Source of the DNA: Epulopiscium sp. Nele67-Bin005
GTDB lineage: Bacteria > Bacillota > Clostridia > Lachnospirales > Cellulosilyticaceae
DNA: 64,000 nt
Reading direction: 5' to 3'
Assembly (NCBI GenBank): GCA_002007365.1
Contig: LNZR01000077.1
Location: 20,331-84,330 of the forward strand
The stretch's first letter is position 1. Each line of letters begins with the position of its first letter. Below, piece after piece: positions 41,867-52,115 of this stretch. The notes beneath the pieces were generated by a model. It had not been told where the DNA came from, did no database searches, and saw nothing but the letters and a program-made list of their open reading frames with translations. A program made the translations under genes and the position numbers.

Positions 41867-43243
41867 CTATACTTTATCTATATACTGTAACTCATAAAGT
41901 GTTTGGCTAGATTTCATTTTAACATAAATTCCAGACATTACAACTCCTTTGAATACTGAAGTAATTGTAATTGCCCACCAAACCCCATCTATTCCTAACA
42001 TTTCAGGACGTGAAAGAGCGTATGCTAAAGGTATTCTAAGTGCTGATAATACACTGTTTACGAGTGCTGGAATTTTGGTTTTACCAAGTCCATTAAACAA
42101 TCCAGATATAGTAATTTCAACACACATAAAAATTTGGGAGTATCCTAAAATTACTAAATAATCAATTCCTTGACGTAAAGTTTCGGGTTCATCTGTAATA
42201 AATAAGCTAAATATTGGGCCACCGAAAAATATTAGCAAAATGCTTGCAAAAGTTCCTGTTAAAATTGCCAAACCTATACTAATTTTTACGCTTTCTTCAA
42301 TTCTTTCGTATTTTAATGCGCCATAATTTTGACCAACAAACGCTCCTAGTGCTGTAGAAAGTCCTCCAGCAGTCATCCAAGATATGGCTTCAATTTGAGA
42401 ACCTACCTTCTGAACAGCAATAGGAACTGGCCCCCATTCGGCAATAATTCTCCCAATTACCATAGAAATCATGGTAAATAATCCACTTTGAATAGCTACA
42501 GGAAAACCTATTTTCCCAACGATTTTTATTTCTTCCATTGGAGGAGCAACTAAAATTTTCATAGGAAAATAGGCTTGTTTCTTTTTAATATTTAGTATAA
42601 TAAAACAAAGTGTTACTATAAATTGAGATGAAACCGTTGCAATTGCTGCACCAAGCACACCCATTGCAGGAAATCCAAGATAGCCAAATATTAACAATGG
42701 GTCTAATATAATATTGATGACCAAACCTATACTGTTCATTATAAATGGTGTTTTGCTTTCACCACTTCCATTAAAAATCGCTGTAAATACTGGATTTATA
42801 AAAGTAAAAACTAATCCTAGTCCAATAACTACTAAATAAGTTTGCGCCATATTAATAATATTTTCATCACCTAAATTAAAAAATGCTATTAATGGTTTAT
42901 TAAAAAACACTAGCACTATTCCGTATAAAAATGCACATACTAAATTTATTTGTATTGCTCCTAATGCAAATTTACGAACTTTATCAAAATTTTTCTCTCC
43001 CATACTTTGAGCAACTTTAATTTCAGCACCTATTTTTGAAATCATAACAAATGCCATACCAAGCCATGGGAAAAATCCAGCAGTACCAACGGCTGCCACT
43101 TCATCGCTTCCAAGTCGTCCAATCCACATCATATCAATCATGCTATACGCTGTTTGAATAAAGGCCGTCCCCATAATTGGAAGTGCCAAAATTAATAGTT
43201 TGGATAGGATATTTCCTTGAGTTAAGTCTAATTTTTTTTCCAT
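41867..43243 (-). CDS. MATE family efflux transporter
   Basis: 12-TM protein; PIMGTAFIQTAYSMIDMMWIGRLGSDEVAAVGTAGFFPW. Confidence 0.94.
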   Translation of the reverse strand: MEKKLDLTQGNILSKLLILALPIMGTAFIQTAYSMIDMMWIGRLGSDEVAAVGTAGFFPWLGMAFVMISKIGAEIKVAQSMGEKNFDKVRKFALGAIQINLVCAFLYGIVLVFFNKPLIAFFNLGDENIINMAQTYLVVIGLGLVFTFINPVFTAIFNGSGESKTPFIMNSIGLVINIILDPLLIFGYLGFPAMGVLGAAIATVSSQFIVTLCFIILNIKKKQAYFPMKILVAPPMEEIKIVGKIGFPVAIQSGLFTMISMVIGRIIAEWGPVPIAVQKVGSQIEAISWMTAGGLSTALGAFVGQNYGALKYERIEESVKISIGLAILTGTFASILLIFFGGPIFSLFITDEPETLRQGIDYLVILGYSQIFMCVEITISGLFNGLGKTKIPALVNSVLSALRIPLAYALSRPEMLGIDGVWWAITITSVFKGVVMSGIYVKMKSSQTLYELQYIDKV

Positions 43244-43391
43244 CTTTTTCTCCTTATTGTAAGTAATCTATAAATTATTGTACTATTAGTTTTGCAAAAA
43301 GAAAAGTAAATTTGGATTGACAGGAAAATTTAAGTATGGTAATATTGACACAATACATCATCTATAATATAATTTGGGTAATTTTTAGCAT

Positions 43392-43441
43392 AAAAGAGGA
43401 CAAAAAAGTACGATCATCACGATTTTTGAAAATAGGATTTT
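43392..43441 (-). repeat. Dispersed copy of the 25.1 kb intergenic repeat
   Basis: Reverse complement AAAATCCTATTTTCAAAAATCGTGATGATCGTACTTTTTTGTCCTCTTTT. Confidence 0.7.
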
Positions 43442-43526
43442 CGAGAATAAGTAATTTTTTGGATTTTAGCAATTATTTTTTAGCAAAAAAATAGACTATA
43501 AACGATTTGTTCATAGTCATTATTAA

Positions 43527-44258
43527 TTATATTGCATGAGATAAATTGGTCATAGGTGGGGTATGTCCCAAAAAATTATGAGTTTCTTCTATTAAATTGT
43601 CATCATTAAGAGCGTATGCACAAATTAATGCTGAGTCAAAATCTTGAAGTGCAGTAAAAATTTTAAAGGCTTGTTTGTAATGGTGTTTAAAATATAAAAT
43701 TGTCGCCATTTCTTCTGCATAAGTCAGACCTTCCCTACATTGTGAAGGGCTTGGACACTGTTTGAAGCAGTTGATGGCATTGGTATATTTGCCAGCTGAT
43801 AAATAACAAATACCTGCTTCATATAATTTATTTATTTTGAGATAATATTTAGCTCCTTGAGCAGGGTCGCAAAAACTGTAAAAATATGCAGCTTTATTAT
43901 AATTTTGATATTTTAATGAAAGTTTAGCTCCTTGTTCATAATATTTTTTTTCTTCAGCTAATTGCAATGCTGCAGAAATTCTTCCACATTTTTGATATGA
44001 AATAAATAGTTGTTTGGGAGCGTTACAATTTTCAAAACATATTACTGCTTGCTCATAATTATTCAATTTTCCATAAAGTAAACCAGCCCAAAAATATAAT
44101 TCATATTTAAAGAGTACATTAGCTTTGATGTCGTCTGTTAACTTAAAAAAATTGAATTTCTTAAATAGACAAGCACCAGCAAATTTTATATATTTTAACA
44201 TATGAGAACCTCCTTTGAATTTTATGTAACTTATCAGTATATTACCATATATTACCAA
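43527..44258 (-). CDS. TPR-like protein
   Basis: Helical repeat pattern (YEQAVICFENC, YNKAAYFYSFC, YTNAINCFKQC). Confidence 0.65.
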   Translation of the reverse strand: MVIYGNILISYIKFKGGSHMLKYIKFAGACLFKKFNFFKLTDDIKANVLFKYELYFWAGLLYGKLNNYEQAVICFENCNAPKQLFISYQKCGRISAALQLAEEKKYYEQGAKLSLKYQNYNKAAYFYSFCDPAQGAKYYLKINKLYEAGICYLSAGKYTNAINCFKQCPSPSQCREGLTYAEEMATILYFKHHYKQAFKIFTALQDFDSALICAYALNDDNLIEETHNFLGHTPPMTNLSHAI

Positions 44259-44284
44259 GTATTACAAGAGAGGATAAAATAAAA

Positions 44285-44815
44285 ATGGCATATTGGCAAA
44301 GTAGAGGACTAAGAGGTAGTGAACTTGAGTCCATAATTAATACCACAAATGAGCTTTATCGAACTAAAAATTTAGCACTAATTCACAAAATTCCTACTCC
44401 GATTACTCCTATAAAAATTGATAAAGAAAAAAGAGTAATTACTTTGGCTTATTTTGAACAAAAAAGCACAGTAGATTATATTGGAGTTGCACAAGAGATA
44501 GCTATTTGTTTTGATGCTAAAGAAACGAATGGTCAGTCATTACCTTTGGCAAATATTCACAAACATCAATTAGAATTTATGGCAGATTTTGTTAAGCAAG
44601 GTGGAGTTGCTTTTTTTATAATTCACTTCAAAAAACACGAAAGTTATTATTTGCTTCCTTATAATGTAGTCGTAAAATATTATGATGATGCACAAAAAGG
44701 AGGTCGAAAATCTATTCCACACAGTGAATTTTTGGAGTCGTATCCAATTTTTATTGAAGGAGGAGCATATTTAAATTATTTAAAGCCACTTCAAAATTAT
44801 ATTGATAGTTTGTAA
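44285..44815 (+). CDS. recU: Holliday junction resolvase RecU
   Basis: RGxxLExxINxTNxLY, DYIGVAQEIAICFDAKET, HQLEFM. Confidence 0.88.
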   Translation: MAYWQSRGLRGSELESIINTTNELYRTKNLALIHKIPTPITPIKIDKEKRVITLAYFEQKSTVDYIGVAQEIAICFDAKETNGQSLPLANIHKHQLEFMADFVKQGGVAFFIIHFKKHESYYLLPYNVVVKYYDDAQKGGRKSIPHSEFLESYPIFIEGGAYLNYLKPLQNYIDSL

Positions 44816-44928
44816 ACCAAAATCTTTGAATTGAGTACGTTCAAAAATAATAAAAAATTTTTATAAAATCTGTATATAATTTGAAAATGTTGTCCATACT
44901 CTCAATAAGTAAGAGTGAGGTGGAAAAT

Positions 44929-46131
44929 ATGAGAAGAATTTTAGGAATAATTTGTGTTGTGCTGGTTTTATTTACAGGTTGTAGTAGAGATGAAACGGAA
45001 ATCCCACCTATGGAGGAGGTGACTCATCAAGAAATTGAATTTAAAGAGGTTCAGCTAGATTTTTATATTCAAGAAGAGATGGCACTTGCTCCTTATGAAC
45101 CAATGAATGGGGTGTATTTGGGGGCATATGTTGAGCGAAATGCTGTTCTTGATAATGATATCAAAAAATTTGAGGAGCAAATTGGGCAAAAGCAAGCGTT
45201 TCGGGTATTTCAATATAATAGTGATGACCCTATTTCATCAAGTGATGTGCTTGAATGTATTGCAAATAAACAAGTTCCGTATATTAAGTATTTATTTGAT
45301 GATACAAAAGGAATTAATGATGTTTACCATCTAATTGGAGATTTGAGTTCTGTGTATAGAACCCCGATGTTTATTGAGTTGTATCCAGTAACCTCAAGTA
45401 TGACAAATCCTAAGACGTACAATAATCAATATCAGGAAGCGTATCAGTTAATTAAGCGATATTTATCAGAAAGTACAATTGTTTGGAGTATTGATCATAC
45501 TAGGGTTGAAGATGTGTCAATTTATTATCCAGGTGATGAATATGTGGATTGGGTAGGGTTAAATATGTTTTTGCCAAGATTACGTAATGGAGAGATTGCG
45601 CAGGATAATTATTCGTCAATAATTGATATGTGGTATAAAACATTTCAATCTACAAAGCCTATGATGCTAACATCTTTGGGTGTATCCTACTTTTCTAGTG
45701 AAGATTATATTTATACAACATCTGAAGCTAAAGATAAATTAGAATATTTTTATAGTGAGTTACCAGAAAAATATCCTCGAATAAAAGGAATTCTCTACGT
45801 TGATGCTAATATGCAAGAGATGGGTGGCAAAGAAGATTATAGAATTTCGGTGGAAACAGCAATTACTTCGCATGTTAATATGTTGATGGAGAATGATATA
45901 TTTTTGCATGAATTACAAACGCATTCAGATGATGTAGCTGACCAATATATTTATTATTCCATTCCAGCGTTAACTTATGGGGATAAATATTATATTGAAA
46001 GTATTTATGCGCAAGAAATTTTTGATCCACACTTATTAGTAAATGTACCTGTGTTTAGAGATTTAGAAGGAACGGTTTATTATCCAACTGACGAAATTAC
46101 AAAATATATAAATGCATTCTATATTCCTTAG
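44929..46131 (+). CDS. Lipoprotein with GH26 (beta-mannanase)-like domain
   Basis: Lipobox LVLFTGCS; GVYLGAYVERN, WSIDHTRVEDVSIYYPGDEYVDWVGLNMF. ORF track starts at 44881; internal ATG 44929-44931 has a better RBS. Confidence 0.75.
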   Translation: MRRILGIICVVLVLFTGCSRDETEIPPMEEVTHQEIEFKEVQLDFYIQEEMALAPYEPMNGVYLGAYVERNAVLDNDIKKFEEQIGQKQAFRVFQYNSDDPISSSDVLECIANKQVPYIKYLFDDTKGINDVYHLIGDLSSVYRTPMFIELYPVTSSMTNPKTYNNQYQEAYQLIKRYLSESTIVWSIDHTRVEDVSIYYPGDEYVDWVGLNMFLPRLRNGEIAQDNYSSIIDMWYKTFQSTKPMMLTSLGVSYFSSEDYIYTTSEAKDKLEYFYSELPEKYPRIKGILYVDANMQEMGGKEDYRISVETAITSHVNMLMENDIFLHELQTHSDDVADQYIYYSIPALTYGDKYYIESIYAQEIFDPHLLVNVPVFRDLEGTVYYPTDEITKYINAFYIP

Positions 46132-46194
46132 GAAAAGTATCATGCAATTCCTAAAAACTCCATATATTTATAAGATATAGGAGGGAGTGATGGC

Positions 46195-48114
46195 ATGGAT
46201 TTTATGCAGATAATTTTAGAAGAAAAAAATGCTAATAAAATAGAAAGTTTTAATGGAACTTTTCTTGATTATTTAAATATTGTATATCAAAATAAAGATA
46301 TTGTACAACTTTCTCACGAAAAAATGTATAAGCTATTAATTCAAGGAGAAGTTGATATAATCAAAACTGAAGAAGATTTAAGGCTAAGACGTATTTATGG
46401 AAATTCTATCTTAAAGAAGTATCCTGTTTTTAAAGATAAATTTTTTGGGATAGATGATACTTTGATGAAATTAGTTCAGTATTTTTATACAGCATCTATG
46501 GGTGGGGAAGAAGCACGCCAAATTCTCTACCTTGTAGGTCCTGTAGGTGCTGGAAAATCGTCTTTGGTAGATGCTTTAAAAAGTTTATTAGAAACATCAG
46601 ATGATATTTATTCACTAGAAGGTTGTCCGATGCAAGAAGAGCCGTTGCACCTTATTCCTTATAAAAGTCGTAAGCGTTTTGAAGAAATTTTGGGTGTACA
46701 AATTGAAGGGGAGCTTTGTCCTGTTTGTAGTTATAGATTGCAAAATGAGTTTAATGGAGATTATGAAAAATTTCCAGTTGAGCAAATTAAATTTTCTATA
46801 AAAGACAGAAAAGGGATAGGGGTTGTGCCTCCAGTAGATGCTAATAATCAAGATACTTCGGTATTAACTGGTTCAATTAACATTTCAAAAATGGACTTAT
46901 ACTCTGAAGATGACCCAAGAGTATTTTCTTTAAATGGAGCATTTAATGTTGCAAATAGAGGTATGATTGAGTTTATAGAAGTATTTAAAAATGATGCAGA
47001 ATATTTATACACAATGATTACAGCTACTCAAGAAAAATTAATTCCATCTCCTGCAAAAGGCTCTATGATTTATTTTGATGGAATAATAATTGCGCATTCT
47101 AATGAAACTGAATGGACGAGGTTTAGAACTGACAGTACTAATGAAGCTATTTTGGATAGAATTGTAAGGATAGATGTGCCTTATTGTTTGGAGTTAGATG
47201 AGGAAGTTAAAATTTACAAAAAGCATCTTAGTAAATCAAAATTCAGGCAACATATTGCACCTCATACGTTGGAAATGGTAGGTATGTTTGCAATTTTAAC
47301 TAGGCTATCACCTTCTACAAAAGTAGAACCTTTGACTAAACTCAAAATTTATAATGGTGAGGAAATTATAAATTATCACACAGAAACTAAAATTAATATT
47401 TATGAGCTTAAAGAAGAAGCACCTAGAGAAGGTATGAGTGGAATTTCTACACGATTTATTATGAAAGTTATTGATAATACGTTGGTTGAGGCATCATGTG
47501 ATTGTATTTGGGCAGTACAAATTTTAGAAAAACTTATACAAGAATTAAAACAGTTGCCAATATCAAATGAAACTAAAAAATATTATTTGTCGATTATCCA
47601 AGATGTTGTAAAACAAGAATATAATAGGATATTAGAAGAGGAAATTACAAAATCTTTTGTGTATAGTTTTAGAGAACAAGCTGAAACTTTATTCAATAAT
47701 TATTTGGATCATGCAGAAGCTTACACCAACAAAACTACAATTAAAGACTTTAGTTCAAATTTAGAATTTAAAGCTGATGAAAAATTTTTACGTTCTATAG
47801 AAGAACAAATTGGGGTTAATGAAGGGGCTGCTCGTGGATTTAGGCAAGATGTAACATCTTATATGTTTGCATTAATTCGTTCTGGGCAATCTATTAGTTA
47901 TAAATGTTATGAGCCATTGAAGGAAGCTATTGAAAAACGGCTGACTTCTTCAATTAAAGAGCTAACAAGGATAATAACTTCTAGCCATATTAGAAATAAT
48001 GAACAAGGCGAAAAGTACAATGTTATGATTGAGCAAATGAAACAAAGTGGTTATTGTGAACATTGTTGTGATAAAGTTTTGAATTATGCAACGTATAACC
48101 TTTGGAAGGACTAG
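46195..48114 (+). CDS. prkA: PrkA family serine protein kinase
   Basis: LVGPVGAGKSSLVDALK, CPMQEEPLHLIP, NRGMIEFIEVFK. Confidence 0.95.
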   Translation: MDFMQIILEEKNANKIESFNGTFLDYLNIVYQNKDIVQLSHEKMYKLLIQGEVDIIKTEEDLRLRRIYGNSILKKYPVFKDKFFGIDDTLMKLVQYFYTASMGGEEARQILYLVGPVGAGKSSLVDALKSLLETSDDIYSLEGCPMQEEPLHLIPYKSRKRFEEILGVQIEGELCPVCSYRLQNEFNGDYEKFPVEQIKFSIKDRKGIGVVPPVDANNQDTSVLTGSINISKMDLYSEDDPRVFSLNGAFNVANRGMIEFIEVFKNDAEYLYTMITATQEKLIPSPAKGSMIYFDGIIIAHSNETEWTRFRTDSTNEAILDRIVRIDVPYCLELDEEVKIYKKHLSKSKFRQHIAPHTLEMVGMFAILTRLSPSTKVEPLTKLKIYNGEEIINYHTETKINIYELKEEAPREGMSGISTRFIMKVIDNTLVEASCDCIWAVQILEKLIQELKQLPISNETKKYYLSIIQDVVKQEYNRILEEEITKSFVYSFREQAETLFNNYLDHAEAYTNKTTIKDFSSNLEFKADEKFLRSIEEQIGVNEGAARGFRQDVTSYMFALIRSGQSISYKCYEPLKEAIEKRLTSSIKELTRIITSSHIRNNEQGEKYNVMIEQMKQSGYCEHCCDKVLNYATYNLWKD

Positions 48115-48117
48115 ACT

Positions 48118-49257
48118 ATGGCCACTTTCAAAAAATATGAAACAACAAACCATGATAGAGCGATTGAAGATAGACGACGACACAAAGAACTAATCGAGAA
48201 GAGTGTTAAAAATAATATTAGCCAAATAATTTCTGAAGAGAGTATCGTTGAGCAAGATGGCACACGTAAAATTAAAATTCCAATTCGTAGTTTGAATGAA
48301 TATTACTTTAAATATGGCTCTCAAAATGTAGGAATTTTATGTGGAGATGGCTCTCAAGTAAAAGGTAAACATCTTGAAAAGACTATAGTAAATAGTATCG
48401 AAAATGGAATTGGGACTAGTAAATCAGAAGATATTTTTGAGATAGATATAACTATTGATGATGCTATAGATATTTTGTTTGATAACTTTAATTTGCCGTA
48501 TTTTAATCATAAAAAATATGAAGAAATTAAGCTTGAGGAAGGTCTTAAACATCGGGGATTAAAACCAGCTGGAACAATGCGTCAGCTATCTAAAAAACAT
48601 ATGATGATTTCTAAAATTAAGCGCCAAAAATGTATGTCAAAAAGTGAGAGCCGAGTAACGTTTCATCGTAAAGATTTAGTTTATGTACGCACAAAGCCAA
48701 AGCAAAAACGACAATCTAACGCAGTTATTATTTGTATTATGGACAGTTCGGGGTCTATGGGATATACCAAAAAATATTTAGCTCGTAGTTTTTATTTCTT
48801 AATTTATCAATTTATAAAAATAAAATATGCTAACATAGAAATTATATTTATTTCGCATACTACTAGTGCTGAAGAGGTTAGTGAACAACAATTTTTTTAT
48901 AGAGGAGAAAATGGTGGCACTTGCATTAGCAGTGGTTATGAGAAGGCTCTTGAAATTATTAACGAAAAATATAAGCACTGGAATATATACACTTTTCATT
49001 GTAGTGATGGGGATAATTGGACTGAAGATAATGAAAAAGCAATTTTGTTAGCTAAGCAACTTTGCAACAAAAGCAATTTATTTAGTTATACAGAAATAAA
49101 AGGTATGAATAAATATCAAAATATCGCCAATCAATATATAAATCAACTTGAGAGTAATAATTTTGTTATTACAAAAATTGATAAAAAAGAAGATGTTTGG
49201 GAAGCATTTGCTAAAATACTTCAAGTTGAAAATTATATAGAAGGTGGTGGGAATTAA
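48118..49257 (+). CDS. yhbH: YhbH (DUF444) family sporulation protein
   Basis: VIICIMDSSGSMGYTKKYLARSFYFL; between prkA and spoVR. Confidence 0.93.
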   Translation: MATFKKYETTNHDRAIEDRRRHKELIEKSVKNNISQIISEESIVEQDGTRKIKIPIRSLNEYYFKYGSQNVGILCGDGSQVKGKHLEKTIVNSIENGIGTSKSEDIFEIDITIDDAIDILFDNFNLPYFNHKKYEEIKLEEGLKHRGLKPAGTMRQLSKKHMMISKIKRQKCMSKSESRVTFHRKDLVYVRTKPKQKRQSNAVIICIMDSSGSMGYTKKYLARSFYFLIYQFIKIKYANIEIIFISHTTSAEEVSEQQFFYRGENGGTCISSGYEKALEIINEKYKHWNIYTFHCSDGDNWTEDNEKAILLAKQLCNKSNLFSYTEIKGMNKYQNIANQYINQLESNNFVITKIDKKEDVWEAFAKILQVENYIEGGGN

Positions 49258-50499
49258 ATGTATACTGTTGATGAATTATTTACTTATAGCGAACAAATTG
49301 AAGAACTTACTCAAAATCTAGGGTTTAATTGTTATCCTCAACATTTTGAATTAGTTGATTACGAAGATATGATTTGTTATGCCACATATTCAGGAATGCC
49401 TTCTCATTATCCCCATTGGAGTTTGGGTAAAATTTACGAAAAGTTAAAAACTTTATATAATTATAATTTAAGTGGTATACCGTATGAGATGGTTATAAAT
49501 AGCAATCCTTGTATTGCGTATTTGATAAAAGATAATTCGCTAACTATGCAAATATTGACAATGGCTCATGTTTATGGACATAATGATTTTTTTGCAAATA
49601 ATCAATATTTCACTCAAAATACTGATGCAAGTTTGAGTATTTCTATGTTTAAAAATCATACTAAACGAATTCGGAGCTATATTTATGCACCGAGTATTGG
49701 ATATGAAAAAGTTGAAAAATTTTTAGATGCTGTTCATTCTATAAAATATCAATGTACATTAAATCAATCTGAAAAGGATTTGCCAATATTTTTGAGAAAT
49801 TGGGCAAATTTAGAGGAATGGCAAAAAGATATTTTAGATATAGTAATTAAGCAAAATGTTTATTTTTTACCTCAAATTGAAACCAAAATTATTAATGAGG
49901 GCTGGGCTAGCTTTTGGCATTACTACATTTTAAATAATTTAAATTTGACGATGGATAAAATGTTTGAGTTTTTTAAAATTCATAATAACATTGTACGACC
50001 AACAATTAATTTAAATCCATACTTTTTAGGATACAAAATTTGGAGAGATGTGTATATAAATTGTGATGGAAATATTGAGCAGATGTTGGCAATTAGAGAA
50101 ATACATAAAGATAGTTCTTTTATTAGAAATTATCTTAGTTATGAAGTTTGTGATAGTGCTAATTTATATTCTTACAAAAATCAAGACAGAAATTATGTTA
50201 TTGGAGATGTGTCTAATAAAAATAATTGGCAAATAATTAGAGAACAATTAGCAAATAATGTTGGAATTAATGCTGTTCCTCATATTGAAGTTATAGACTT
50301 TACTAAAGATACTTTAAATTTATATCATGCTTGGGATAATAAAGAACTAGATTTATTGTACACTACTGAAACTTTGAAGCACATTCAAACTATTTGGGGT
50401 GGAAAAATTACATTAAAAACTCAGTTTTCTGGTATAAAAAGAAAAATTGTTTGCGATAGCGATAAAAAAGTATTTATTCAGAACGAGGAGTACTCATAA
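49258..50499 (+). CDS. spoVR: SpoVR family protein
   Basis: PYEMVINSNPCIAYLIKDNS, NEGWASFWHYYILNNL, NPYFLGYKIWRD. Confidence 0.95.
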   Translation: MYTVDELFTYSEQIEELTQNLGFNCYPQHFELVDYEDMICYATYSGMPSHYPHWSLGKIYEKLKTLYNYNLSGIPYEMVINSNPCIAYLIKDNSLTMQILTMAHVYGHNDFFANNQYFTQNTDASLSISMFKNHTKRIRSYIYAPSIGYEKVEKFLDAVHSIKYQCTLNQSEKDLPIFLRNWANLEEWQKDILDIVIKQNVYFLPQIETKIINEGWASFWHYYILNNLNLTMDKMFEFFKIHNNIVRPTINLNPYFLGYKIWRDVYINCDGNIEQMLAIREIHKDSSFIRNYLSYEVCDSANLYSYKNQDRNYVIGDVSNKNNWQIIREQLANNVGINAVPHIEVIDFTKDTLNLYHAWDNKELDLLYTTETLKHIQTIWGGKITLKTQFSGIKRKIVCDSDKKVFIQNEEYS

Positions 50500-50580
50500 C
50501 GGGTATCTCCTTTTATTATTTTTGCATTAACTATAGAATTAATATGGCAGATAGAGTATAATAATGGAAAATTAACAAAT

Positions 50581-52002
50581 ATGGAGGCTAAAATGAGCGA
50601 AAGAAAAGTAGTAACAGTTACAACAGCTGAGGCAAAAAGACAAAATGATATAATGCTGGAGCTTGCACAACATTTACAAGATAAGGAGCTAAAATATTGG
50701 CTACAAACTTTTGGTTGTCAAATGAATGCCCACGATTCTGAAAAAATCGAAGGTATGTTAAAAAAGATGGGCTATGTAAAAGCTAATAGTGAAAATGAAG
50801 CAGATTTTATTTTGTATAATACTTGCTGTGTGCGAGAAAATGCAGAACTAAAAATTTTTGGGAAACTTGGCCATTTAAAATCGAGGAAACGAAAAAATCC
50901 GAATTTGATGATTGCACTTTGTGGCTGTATGATGCAACAAGATATTGTTTTAGATACACTAAAGAAAAAATATAATTTTGTGGATATGATTTTTGGGACA
51001 TACAATATTTATAAATTACCAGAATTATTACAAACACGTTTTGAAACTCAAGAAAATGTTATTGATATTTGGGAGAAGCATGAGCATATTGTAGAGGATT
51101 TGCCAAGTATTCGTAAGCATAATTTTAAATCATGCGTTAATATTATGTACGGGTGCAATAACTTCTGCACATACTGCATAGTACCTTATGTTAGAGGGCG
51201 TGAACGTAGTCGAGAATTAAATGATATCCTTGATGATATTAAAAAATTAGTTAATGATGGAGTAGTGGAAATCATGCTCCTTGGTCAAAATGTAAATTCT
51301 TATGGAAAAACTTTAACTCCACCATTAAATTTTGCAAATCTACTTGAACACGTGGCTCAAATTGAAGGGCTGAAGAGAGTTAGATTTATGACTTCTCACC
51401 CCAAAGATTTGAGTGATGAATTAATTGAAGTAATGGCAAAATATCCAACTATTTGCGACAATTTACATCTTCCATTTCAATCAGGAAGTAGCAAAGTTTT
51501 AAAAACTATGAACAGGGGATATACTAAAGAAGATTATTTAGAACTAGTGTCTAAAATTAAACTTGCAATCCCTCATATTACGTTAACTTCGGATATTATC
51601 GTAGGATTTCCAGATGAAACCGAAGAAGATTTTGAACACACATTAGACGTTGTAAAAGAAGTCGAGTTTATTAGTGCGTTCACATTTATTTATTCAAAAC
51701 GTACTGGAACACCTGCTGCCACAATGAATGGACAAGTTGATGAAACCGTTGTAAAGGATAGATTTAACCGATTAATTGCTACACTCGATCCAATTTCAGC
51801 TCGTATTATGAATAGCCAAATTGGTAAAACTGAAACAATTTTAGTTGAAGAAATTAGCAAAAATGGTAACAATATTTATAGTGGACGAACTGATGCAGGA
51901 ATTTTAGTTCATGTTGAACTTCCAGAAAATAAAATAGGACAATTCGTTGATGTAAAAATTACAAGTGCTAAAACGCATTATTTAAATGGTGAATTAATTT
52001 AA
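50581..52002 (+). CDS. miaB: tRNA-2-methylthio-N6-dimethylallyladenosine synthase
   Basis: [42 protein letters not shown]. Confidence 0.96.
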   Translation: MEAKMSERKVVTVTTAEAKRQNDIMLELAQHLQDKELKYWLQTFGCQMNAHDSEKIEGMLKKMGYVKANSENEADFILYNTCCVRENAELKIFGKLGHLKSRKRKNPNLMIALCGCMMQQDIVLDTLKKKYNFVDMIFGTYNIYKLPELLQTRFETQENVIDIWEKHEHIVEDLPSIRKHNFKSCVNIMYGCNNFCTYCIVPYVRGRERSRELNDILDDIKKLVNDGVVEIMLLGQNVNSYGKTLTPPLNFANLLEHVAQIEGLKRVRFMTSHPKDLSDELIEVMAKYPTICDNLHLPFQSGSSKVLKTMNRGYTKEDYLELVSKIKLAIPHITLTSDIIVGFPDETEEDFEHTLDVVKEVEFISAFTFIYSKRTGTPAATMNGQVDETVVKDRFNRLIATLDPISARIMNSQIGKTETILVEEISKNGNNIYSGRTDAGILVHVELPENKIGQFVDVKITSAKTHYLNGELI

Positions 52003-52016
52003 GGAATGGTGAAAAG

Positions 52017-52115
52017 ATGGCTTTAACTGCAATGATGACGCAATATTTAGAAATAAAAGAACGTTATAAAAATGAAATTGTAATGTTTAGACTAGGTGAT
52101 TTTTACGAAATGTTT
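52017..52115 (+). CDS. mutS: mutS exon 1 (codons 1-33, [33 protein letters not shown])
   Basis: Matches the MutS N-terminus; reading frame resumes exactly at 53845 (FDDALVVTKELEIALTGREC). Confidence 0.92.
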